Assembly: GCF_014154935.1 (NCBI RefSeq)
Contig: NZ_JACEHH010000008.1
Location: 124,001-188,000, forward strand
DNA from: Stieleria mannarensis
GTDB lineage: Bacteria; Planctomycetota; Planctomycetia; Pirellulales; Pirellulaceae
Direction of reading: 5' to 3'
Length of the DNA: 64,000 bases
Position 1 is the stretch's first letter; every line of letters starts with the position of its first letter. Below, piece after piece: positions 57,574-64,000 of the stretch. Made by a program: the position numbers and the translations under genes. Below the pieces are notes generated by a model, which saw nothing but the letters and a program-made list of their open reading frames with translations, made no database searches and had not been told where the DNA came from.

Positions 57574-58721
57574 GGCGCGATCCCGTGTTCATCCGAATCG
57601 TGTTCGTCCAACCACACGTCGGCCATCATTCCCGGCCGCAACGAGCCGTCTTCGTTTTCGATGGCCACCTTGATGCGAAAAACTTGTTTCGATCGTTCCT
57701 CGGGCGTCTGGACGTTGCTGGGTGTGAACTCGGCTTGCCGGGCGATGAAGGTCACGACGCCCTGAAAGGTCCGGTCGCCGTAACTGTCGACATTCAATTG
57801 AAGCCGTTGACCGAGTTGCATCCCGACGCGGTTTTGTGGAATGTAGCTCCGTACCCACAGCTTGCGGCGGTCCAACATCGACAGTACCGGTGCCCCCGGC
57901 GCGACCATGTCGCCGGGCTGCAAATCGAGTGCTTCGATCGTGCCGTCGATGGGGCTTTTGACGCGGAGTTCTTCTTTCTGACGCCGGATTGCCTGCAGAG
58001 CCGCTTTGGCGGCATCGCGTGACGCCTCGGCTTGATCGATTTCCTCTTGGCGGTAACCCCGCTGCATCAGCTGCCACGCCTGGCGGGCTTCCTCGACCCG
58101 TGCGGCAGCCTCGCGCAATTCCTCTTCGCGCGTTCCCGCCAACAACAGGTCCAGTTCTTGTTGGCGGACATCAAGATTGGCCGTGGCTGCTTCCAGTGCC
58201 TCGCGGGCGGCGTCCAATTCCTGCTCGGACGTGGCATTGGATCCGGCCAATTTGGACAGACGTTCAAAACCCTGGTCGGCGAGCCGCTTTTCGGCCTGGG
58301 CCTGTGCGAGTCGCCCCCGCGCAGCCTGGATCTCCTGCTTTCGCGGCCCCGCCACCAGTAGATCCGATCGGGCCTGTAGCTGGTCCAGTTTGGCTTTCGC
58401 TTGAGCGATCTCTTCGTCACGAAATCCTGCCAGGAATCGGCGGTACTCCGACTCACGGGCCGCCAGGGTCAGTTCCATTTCCTGTTCGCGTTCCAACAGG
58501 TCATAGGGCTCGAACTCGACCAACACTTCACCGGCGACCACTTCCTGGCCTTCTTCTACATGCACGACCGACACCCTGCCACCCACCCGCGATCCGAGAC
58601 GAATCTCGTCGGCCTCGATGATGCCCGAGACGCGTGGTGGTTCCCGGTTCCACTGGCTGTAAAAAACCAGCGCCAGCAAACCGATGACCGCGGCAGTGAG
58701 GGGGATGAATCGAGCTATCAT
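57570..58721 (-). CDS. HlyD-family membrane fusion protein (YhiI/YbhG-like)
   Basis: 383 aa. One N-terminal membrane helix (FIPLTAAVIGLLALVFYSQW, residues 5-24), then the barrel-sandwich start VSGIIEADEIRLGSRVGGRVSVVHVEEGQEVVAGEVLVEF, a very long helical hairpin (about 75-270: LTLAARESEYRRFLAGFRDEE, KRLADQGFERLSKLAGSNATS, QQELDLLLAGTREEELREAAARVEE), and the return SPIDGTIEALDLQPGDMVAPGAPVLSMLDRRKLWV plus the beta-barrel. These adaptors link an inner-membrane ABC pump to a TolC-like channel. Its stop overlaps the start of the ABC gene. Confidence 0.92.
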   Translation of the reverse strand: MIARFIPLTAAVIGLLALVFYSQWNREPPRVSGIIEADEIRLGSRVGGRVSVVHVEEGQEVVAGEVLVEFEPYDLLEREQEMELTLAARESEYRRFLAGFRDEEIAQAKAKLDQLQARSDLLVAGPRKQEIQAARGRLAQAQAEKRLADQGFERLSKLAGSNATSEQELDAAREALEAATANLDVRQQELDLLLAGTREEELREAAARVEEARQAWQLMQRGYRQEEIDQAEASRDAAKAALQAIRRQKEELRVKSPIDGTIEALDLQPGDMVAPGAPVLSMLDRRKLWVRSYIPQNRVGMQLGQRLQLNVDSYGDRTFQGVVTFIARQAEFTPSNVQTPEERSKQVFRIKVAIENEDGSLRPGMMADVWLDEHDSDEHGIAP

Positions 58722-58773
58722 GTTGTAAGCGTCAACTTGAGAAAACAGCCGAGTGTGGAACGCGCCACGTCGA

Positions 58774-58840
58774 GGTAGCTACGTTCGCCAGAGCGTGGAA
58801 AACGCTGGCGATCCACCTTCTGGCGAAGGCAGCTACGTTT
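58774..58840. repeat. Dispersed element B, copy 4 (complete unit)
   Basis: GTAGCTACGTTCGCCAGAGC ... GATCCACCTTCTGGCGAAGG then CAGCTACG. Same arms as the unit at 9716. It lies between the HlyD start and the end of the next gene. Confidence 0.85.
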
Positions 58841-58877
58841 CAGGGGGATTGTGGCCTCTCCCGCTCGGGAGCGGTTG

Positions 58878-59663
58878 CTAGGTCTTGGGTTCGTCGTCGG
58901 AGTTTGCCAGCAGCACCCACACCCCCGTTTGAATCAGTTTCGCCAGTTCGCCTGCCGGGATCGTCAACTCTTTATCCTGCTGAACGTCGATCGCGGTGAT
59001 CGCTTTCTTGTCGAGTGACTTGAGGCGAACCACACGCGGCGGATCGAGTCCCTTGATGAAGTAGCAGGCCTGCTTCCTGAGCGCTGGCGTGAGTCGTGTT
59101 TTCTGGTCCTCACCTTGTCGCAATTGGATTTTCGCCCCACACCGGTAGGTTTCGGCGACGTCCTCGGGCAAGTCAATCTCGGGCGTATCGTCGCCCGACA
59201 CGTCGTCGGCGTCATCGTCCCGGCGGCCTTCCATCGCCACTTCATGTTCCAGCGCCGTGACCAGATCGCGAAACGCTTTCTCGGCCGGCCGGATCAATTG
59301 TTGCATCCGCGTTTGCGCGTTCTTGACCTCGTTCAGCTTGGCTAGCGGAACCGCCTGGCGTCCTTGCTTGGCCGACGAGATCACCGACATCACGTTCGAA
59401 TTCCAGCGACCGGTGATCCCGTTGAAACTGGTCTCCAACTGCCGGACGCGCTCCAGCGCGCTGTGCACCCGTCCCAGCTGGAACTCTTTCTGAGCGTCCG
59501 AAATCGACGAAGCGAACGACGCAACTCCAGGTAACCCGCCGATCACGACGCCGCCGGGCAAGCCACGAACGGCGCCCCCGGTCAGACTGGCCGTTCGCTG
59601 GATCGCACCGATCACGTTGGAAAAATGCGCGGGTTCGATCTGAACCAATCCATGCTTTGACAT
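58878..59663 (-). CDS. Hypothetical 261-aa protein
   Basis: 261 aa from ATG 59663. No convincing signal peptide. A Gly/Ala-rich segment (SLTGGAVRGLPGGVVIGGLPGVASFASSI, about 27-55) precedes an all-helical middle (DAQKEFQLGRVHSALERVRQLETSFNGITGRWNSNVMSVI; NEVKNAQTRMQQLIRPAEKAFRDLVTAL), then an acidic break (RRDDDADDVSGDDTPEIDLPEDV, about 148-170) and a small C-terminal domain with QACYFIKGLDPPRVVRLKSL and ELTIPAGELAKLIQTGVWVLL. I recognise no family. Standing alone between the export operon and the divergent sulfatase. The helical part could be a coiled coil. Confidence 0.75.
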   Translation of the reverse strand: MSKHGLVQIEPAHFSNVIGAIQRTASLTGGAVRGLPGGVVIGGLPGVASFASSISDAQKEFQLGRVHSALERVRQLETSFNGITGRWNSNVMSVISSAKQGRQAVPLAKLNEVKNAQTRMQQLIRPAEKAFRDLVTALEHEVAMEGRRDDDADDVSGDDTPEIDLPEDVAETYRCGAKIQLRQGEDQKTRLTPALRKQACYFIKGLDPPRVVRLKSLDKKAITAIDVQQDKELTIPAGELAKLIQTGVWVLLANSDDEPKT

Positions 59664-59780
59664 CGCTTGCTCTCATCAGTTTGCCAAACGCGGAAATCAT
59701 ACTTTTTGCCGCCCTCAGCGGCCAAAACACGAGCGTCAGTCAATAGAATCTAAAATCCAAGGACATTCCAAGGGTTGACC

Positions 59781-61226
59781 ATGCGATTGTACGCCGATCG
59801 ACTGAATAGGAACTTTTTGATGATCCGACATACCGGGATTGTTTTTGCCCTGATGCTGCTATCCGCTTCGTTCTCGGCGGCGGAACGGCCCAACGTGCTG
59901 TTTATCGCCGTCGACGATCTGCGGCCGCAATTAGCTTGCTATGGCAAAACCACGATGCAGACGCCCAATATCGACGCGTTAGCAAATCGGGGCGTCTTGT
60001 TCGAGCGGGCATATTGCATGGTTCCCACCTGTGGTGCGTCACGGGCATCGCTGTTTACCAGTATCCGTCCGGCACCCCAACGGTTCGTGACGCATCTGGC
60101 CTGGGCCGAAAAAGATGCACCGGGTGTGTTGCCGCTCCACACCCATTTCAAAAACAACGGCTACACCACGATCAGTTTGGGAAAAATCCTTCATCAGATC
60201 AATGATCACGCCGACGGCTGGAGCGAGCCGGCGTGGCGATCGAAGAAGTCCGGCTATCAGAACGTCGACGACATGCGGGACGCGATCGCGGAGAACAAAC
60301 GCCGCTGGCCGCGGAAAAGCAAACATCGCGGCCCGGCGTTTGAAGCGTCCGACTCCGACGATCAAGATCACCCCGACGGCGACTGCGTCAATCGAGCGGT
60401 CGAGTACTTAGAAACTTTCGCCCGCTCCCCCGATCAGCCATTTTTTTTGGCTGTCGGGTTAACCAAGCCCCACCTGCCCTTCAATGCACCGCAGAAGTAC
60501 TTTGACCTGTACGACTTCGACTCGATCGACGTCCCCGACAACTATTCACTGCCGAGTGATCTGCCGCCACGGGCAGTACACAATTCGGGTGAACTGAGGG
60601 CTTATGCGGGAATCCATCCGTCCGATCCACTCGATCGCGAATCGGCGCGAAAGCTGATCCACGGCTACTACGCTTGCGTAAGTTTCGCCGACGCAAATGT
60701 CGGTATGTTGTTGCGCAGTCTCGATCGGTTGGAACTGGCTGACAGCACCATCGTCGTGCTCTGGGGCGATCACGGCTGGCAGCTCGGCGAACATGGGATG
60801 TGGAATAAACACTCGTGTTTCGAAACGTCGATGCATGCCCCTTTGATCGTCGCCGCGCCCGGACAATCCGACGTGAAGCCCGGTACACGCACCGATGCCT
60901 TGACAGAGTTCATCGACATCTACCCGTCATTGTGTGACTTGGCAGGGTTGCCGACGCCCGGTCACGTGCAAGGCACCAGTTTCCTCCCCTTGATGAAGGA
61001 CTCTACCCTGCCCGGAAAACCCTACGCCATCGGACGCTTCGGGACCGGTGACACGATCCGCACCGACAGGCTCCGGTACAGCGAGTATTTCGACAAGAAT
61101 AAGTTCGTCGGAAGCATGCTCTACGATCACACGACCGACCCGAGTGAAGATCATGACATCCGTTCCCAGCGGCCGAAAAAGTCGGCAGAACTCTCGGAAA
61201 TGCTTCGGGAACATAAGGGCAAGTGA
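59781..61226 (+). CDS. Exported sulfatase, iduronate-2-sulfatase-like
   Basis: 481 aa from ATG 59781, with AAGGG six bases upstream; TTG 59775 is also in frame. Signal peptide around HTGIVFALMLLSASFSAAE (18-36). Sulfatase start RPNVLFIAVDDLRPQLACYG; modification site CGASR (MVPTCGASRASLFTSIRP, Cys to formylglycine); LGKILH; GLTKPHLPFNAPQKYF; VVLWGDHGWQLGEHGMWNKHS, the iduronate/choline-sulfatase hallmark; MHAPLIVAAPG. It cleaves sulfate esters of uronic-acid-type sugars. The next gene (SGNH esterase) suits removal of acetyl groups from the same polysaccharide. Confidence 0.92.
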   Translation: MRLYADRLNRNFLMIRHTGIVFALMLLSASFSAAERPNVLFIAVDDLRPQLACYGKTTMQTPNIDALANRGVLFERAYCMVPTCGASRASLFTSIRPAPQRFVTHLAWAEKDAPGVLPLHTHFKNNGYTTISLGKILHQINDHADGWSEPAWRSKKSGYQNVDDMRDAIAENKRRWPRKSKHRGPAFEASDSDDQDHPDGDCVNRAVEYLETFARSPDQPFFLAVGLTKPHLPFNAPQKYFDLYDFDSIDVPDNYSLPSDLPPRAVHNSGELRAYAGIHPSDPLDRESARKLIHGYYACVSFADANVGMLLRSLDRLELADSTIVVLWGDHGWQLGEHGMWNKHSCFETSMHAPLIVAAPGQSDVKPGTRTDALTEFIDIYPSLCDLAGLPTPGHVQGTSFLPLMKDSTLPGKPYAIGRFGTGDTIRTDRLRYSEYFDKNKFVGSMLYDHTTDPSEDHDIRSQRPKKSAELSEMLREHKGK

Positions 61227-61348
61227 TCGTCCGAAATTATGGCAATCCGACCGTCGCCGGCTCCGTGATTGCCGCATGATCCTCCCAGGGCAAATATGAT
61301 GGAGCGATCCCATCATTCACTTCCCCTTTCAATCGAAGCCCAGCCACC

Positions 61349-62095
61349 ATGATCCGACTCGGACTTTGCGTCGTCGTCGCCCTCGCGCACGTCATCTCCG
61401 CCGCCGCCCAAGACACTGCCCAAGACAGCGCCAAGAAGCCGGCCGCGAAAAAGAAGCCAGCTGCCAAGAGAGTGAACCCGGCTTTCCAACCGCCGGAGAT
61501 CATCCCCAAGCTTCCCAATGTTCTGCTGATCGGCGATTCGATCTCCATCGGTTACATGGTGCCCGCACGCGAGGCGATGGCCGGCATGGCCAACGTGTTC
61601 CGGCCGGCGACCAATTGTGGGCCGACGACCCGCGGTTTGGAACAGATCGATCAATGGCTGGGCGATCGAATGTGGGACGTCGTGCATTGGAATTTCGGAC
61701 TCCATGATCTGAAGTACATGGGCCCCAAGGGCCAAAACCTGGCCGATCCCCAGGCCGCCGACTCGCATCCACAGGTACCGATCGACGAGTACAAAGCGAA
61801 CATCGAAAAACTCGCCCGCCGCATCAAGCAACAGGCCAAGATTGTGATTTGGCGTGAGACGACGCCGGTGCCCGAGGGAGCCGCGGGCCGCGTCGTCGGT
61901 GATTCGGCCAAGTACAACGCGGCGGCGGCCGAAGCGATCGCCAAGGTCGGCGGGATCCAGACCGACCCATTCTTCGACTACGCCAACTCCGTCAAAGAAC
62001 ACCAGCGACCGGCCAACGTCCACTACACGGCCGAAGGTTCCAAACGGCTCGGCGAGCACGTTGCCGAAGTGATTCAATCCGCCCTGGCGGACTAA
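61349..62095 (+). CDS. Exported SGNH/GDSL hydrolase
   Basis: 248 aa from ATG 61349. Signal peptide (RLGLCVVVALAHVISAAAQ), then a Lys/Ala/Pro-rich linker (AKKPAAKKKPAAKRVNPA). Block I LPNVLLIGDSISIGYMVPAREAM holds the catalytic Ser of GDS(I); block II NVFRPATNCGPTTRG provides the oxyanion Gly/Asn; block III VVHWNFGLHDLKYMG has the Asn-like turn; block V ANVHYTAEGSKRLGEHV gives His. Members deacetylate or esterify sugars. Marine planctomycete copies often sit with sulfatases, as here, 122 bp downstream of one. Confidence 0.88.
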   Translation: MIRLGLCVVVALAHVISAAAQDTAQDSAKKPAAKKKPAAKRVNPAFQPPEIIPKLPNVLLIGDSISIGYMVPAREAMAGMANVFRPATNCGPTTRGLEQIDQWLGDRMWDVVHWNFGLHDLKYMGPKGQNLADPQAADSHPQVPIDEYKANIEKLARRIKQQAKIVIWRETTPVPEGAAGRVVGDSAKYNAAAAEAIAKVGGIQTDPFFDYANSVKEHQRPANVHYTAEGSKRLGEHVAEVIQSALAD

Positions 62096-62102
62096 ATCGC
62101 GG

Positions 62103-62886
62103 ACGCTGTGGTCGCAGCCGACATTCGGGCAAGATCGCAGCTTCGTTTCCGGATCCCGGCTGTTGCTCGGAACGCAAACGAATCGTTCGGCATCGGTGCG
62201 TGCCGGTGATGTCGATGGGGATCACAATGTCGATCTGGTGGTGGCCAACGGACGGCACTGGCCGCAGCAGAATTTTGTTTTTTTTAAATCAGTCGCAAGC
62301 ACGCTTCAATGTCGCGCGGCCGTTGGGCCACGATCACTGCACAAGCTACGCGTGCGAACTCGCTGATCTGGATGGCGACGGCGACCTCGATATCGCAGTC
62401 GGCAATGACAACGCCCCATCGCGTGTATTTTTGAACGACGGCAAGGCCGGTTTTCAACAGGCGATCACGTTCGGCACCCAGGCCGACTCCACCATTGACG
62501 TCGCGGTGGTCGACCTGAATGATGACGGCCGGTCCGACTTGATCTTGGCCAATCGAGATGATCAACCCAACACGATCCTGCTTGCCGAAGCCCCGCCGGC
62601 GGGTTCCGATCCGATGGTCCGCTTTCGTCCACCGGTCAGCTTCGGTTCGGCCCATTCCAGCCGGGCCATCGCAACGGCGGACTTTGACAGAGACGGCCAC
62701 GTGGACTGGGGCATCGGCAACATCGGCGTTCCAAACCGAGTGTTCTTCGGCGATGGCAACGGTGGCGTGAAGAGCGAAACCGCGTTTGGCCGCAGCGACG
62801 GACAGACGTTTTGCATCGCCGTCGCAAATACAGACCAGCAAAACCGCATCTTCGTGAATCAAGCGTCAAGGAAAGCAAATCAGTGA
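62103..62886 (+). pseudogene. FG-GAP/VCBS-repeat propeller remnant, frameshifted and 5'-truncated
   Basis: The frame starting near 62103 encodes PTFGQDRSFVSGSRLLLGT, then AGDVDGDHNVDLVVANGRHW and PQQNFVFF. At 62278-62285 a run of eight Ts follows. The sense continues one base later in the 62200 frame (LNQSQARFNVARPLG, CELADLDGDGDLDIAVGNDNAP, VDLNDDGRSDLILANRDD, ATADFDRDGHVDWGIGN). Removing one T restores a single frame across the junction. The DxDGDGxxD-type Ca2+ loops are those of FG-GAP/VCBS repeats. There is no start or signal peptide after the SGNH stop, so the gene looks truncated. Sequencing error or slippage at the T run is the alternative. Confidence 0.7.
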
Positions 62887-64000
62887 TCACAAAAACGATT
62901 CAACGAACCACATGCGTCCTGCTGTTGGCGGCGCTGTCCAGTCTGGTCGCGGCAGGCAACGACGATACCGATTGGCCCTGTTTTCGCGGGGCGGGGGGCA
63001 AGGGGATCACGCACGGTTTCGAGACCGCCGTTCATTGGGACGCGACGGATCCGGACGACGATTCGATCTTGTGGAAGGCACCTGTCCCGGGGCTGGGGCA
63101 CTCCTGTCCGGTGATCGTGGGAGAGCGCATTTTTGTCGCGACCGCCGTGGCGGAGGATGGCGAAATGCAACTGCAGATCGGTCGCGGAGGCAACACGGAT
63201 GCGGCCGACGACAACGGCAAACAGTCTTGGATGGTGCTGTGTTTCGACAAATCCACCGGCGATGAATTGTGGCGCCGGACGGCCCACCAAGGAATCCCTC
63301 GGGCGACACGCCACACCAAGGCAAGTCACGCCAATACAACGGTCGCCGTCAGCGGTGAGAACGTCGTTGCATTCTTCGGCTCGGAAGGTCTGTTCTGCTA
63401 TGGTCTGGACGGCGAACTGAAGTGGAAGAAAGATCTTGGCGTCGTCGATGTCAGCAAGTACGGCGTCGGCTGGGGATACGGCAGTTCGCCTGCGATCCAT
63501 GATGGCCACATCGTGCTGGTTTGTGACGACCCCGACAATCCATATCTCATTGCGCTACGATTGGATGACGGCCGGGAAATCTGGCGCAAAGAACGCACGG
63601 GAATCTGTGAGCGCAGTTGGGGCACGCCGCTGATTCACGAAATTGACAACACGGCGCACGTCGTCGTGAACGGTTGGCCGTGGGTCGTCGCCTACGATCT
63701 GCAAACCGGCGACGAAGTCTGGCGCACCGACAAGGGCGGTTCTTACATGTCCACGCCGGTCGTCGTCGATGACTACCTGTATCTGGGCAACTCCAATGGC
63801 GTGCTGCGTTGTTTTCATGCGGTGACAGGTGAAAAGGTCTATGAAAAACGACTTGGCAGTGGCGCCTACATGGTTTCGTCCCTGGTCGCAGCGAACGACA
63901 AAATCTATTGCCCATCCGAAGACGGAACCGTCTATGTCATCCAAGCAGGCCCCGAATACGACGTCTTGGCAAAGAACCGACTGGGAGATTCCTGCCTTGC
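62883..64000 (+). CDS. PQQ-like/BamB-type beta-propeller exported protein (3' end missing)
   Basis: At least 372 codons from GTG 62883, overlapping the TGA of the propeller remnant by two bases (GTGA); it runs off the right edge. Signal peptide: TCVLLLAALSSLVAAG. Then the planctomycete start TDWPCFRGAGGKGITHG, followed by PQQ-type blades: DDSILWKAPVPGLGHSCPVIVGERIFVATAV, CFDKSTGDELWRRTAHQG, HANTTVAVSGENVVAFFGSEGLFCYGLDGELKWKKDL, GYGSSPAIHDGHIVLVCDD, LIALRLDDGREIWRKERT, AYDLQTGDEVWRTDKGGSYMSTPVVVDDYLYLG and more. Such proteins are WD40/BamB-like scaffolds in the periplasm or outer surface. No PQQ quinoprotein dehydrogenase residues can be confirmed in the partial sequence. Confidence 0.88.
   Translation, partial: MITKTIQRTTCVLLLAALSSLVAAGNDDTDWPCFRGAGGKGITHGFETAVHWDATDPDDDSILWKAPVPGLGHSCPVIVGERIFVATAVAEDGEMQLQIGRGGNTDAADDNGKQSWMVLCFDKSTGDELWRRTAHQGIPRATRHTKASHANTTVAVSGENVVAFFGSEGLFCYGLDGELKWKKDLGVVDVSKYGVGWGYGSSPAIHDGHIVLVCDDPDNPYLIALRLDDGREIWRKERTGICERSWGTPLIHEIDNTAHVVVNGWPWVVAYDLQTGDEVWRTDKGGSYMSTPVVVDDYLYLGNSNGVLRCFHAVTGEKVYEKRLGSGAYMVSSLVAANDKIYCPSEDGTVYVIQAGPEYDVLAKNRLGDSCL

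Overview
The window is a GC-rich bacterial chromosome segment, most likely from a marine planctomycete of the Pirellulaceae (Rhodopirellula/Stieleria-like). The markers are a DUF1559 prepilin-like protein with the H-x9-DG type C-terminus, two exported sulfatases, an ECF sigma factor overlapping a serine/threonine kinase with TPRs, a PQQ/BamB-like protein carrying the planctomycetal 'WPxFRG' start, a FkbM-type fusion protein, and many short dispersed intergenic repeats. No tRNA, rRNA, CRISPR array or complete insertion sequence was seen. The assignment rests on gene content only; no similarity search was run.

Layout. 1-3.2 kb: 5' end of an exported OstA/LptA-like protein, then a repeat-rich accessory patch with a decayed Hint-domain polymorphic-toxin remnant, an Imm1-like immunity gene and an orphan small gene. 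3.2-11.8 kb: exported six-BON protein, small Zn-ribbon protein, PRC-barrel protein, AcuI-type reductase, MntR-like regulator divergent from a DUF1559 gene with two matching palindromic operators between them, and an unrecognised 666-aa protein. 12.3-18.5 kb: Amt ammonium transporter, convergent MFS exporter, HAD protein, methyltransferase, Na+/Ca2+ exchanger-type antiporter.

18.6-26.5 kb is a replication/chromosome block: dciA, tal, dnaN, a 1.4-kb repeat-rich intergenic region, dnaA (without domain I), cysteine desulfurase, a small membrane-anchored protein and scpB. DnaA-box-like TTTTCCACA sites and AT-rich tracts between dnaN and dnaA and upstream of dnaA make this the best oriC candidate. 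The dnaN-dnaA gap also holds an array of about 12 GGGGACAGACCCC motifs. 26.6-34.3 kb: an extremely acidic protein, ccsA-like/hemA pair, comEC, prolyl oligopeptidase. 34.4-46.1 kb: glycosyltransferase-methyltransferase fusion, outer-membrane barrel, ECF sigma/kinase pair, an unknown protein, sulfatase plus L-fuconate-dehydratase-like enzyme (possible sulfated-fucan use), DHH phosphoesterase. 46.6-58.7 kb: giant CheB-CheR-PAS-histidine kinase-receiver protein, P1B-type ATPase with a TPC motif, CorA, and an HlyD plus ABC-ATPase/permease export pair. 58.9-64 kb: unknown protein, second sulfatase, SGNH hydrolase, a frameshifted FG-GAP remnant and a PQQ-type propeller cut by the window end.

The clearest pattern outside genes is repeats: at least nine families of short palindromic or tandem elements sit almost only between genes, and one such element interrupts the Hint remnant. 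I did not find a convincing entirely new multi-gene system. The best leads are the oriC/repeat array, the MntR-type operator pair, the glycosyltransferase-FkbM fusion, the acidic protein and the unassigned genes.
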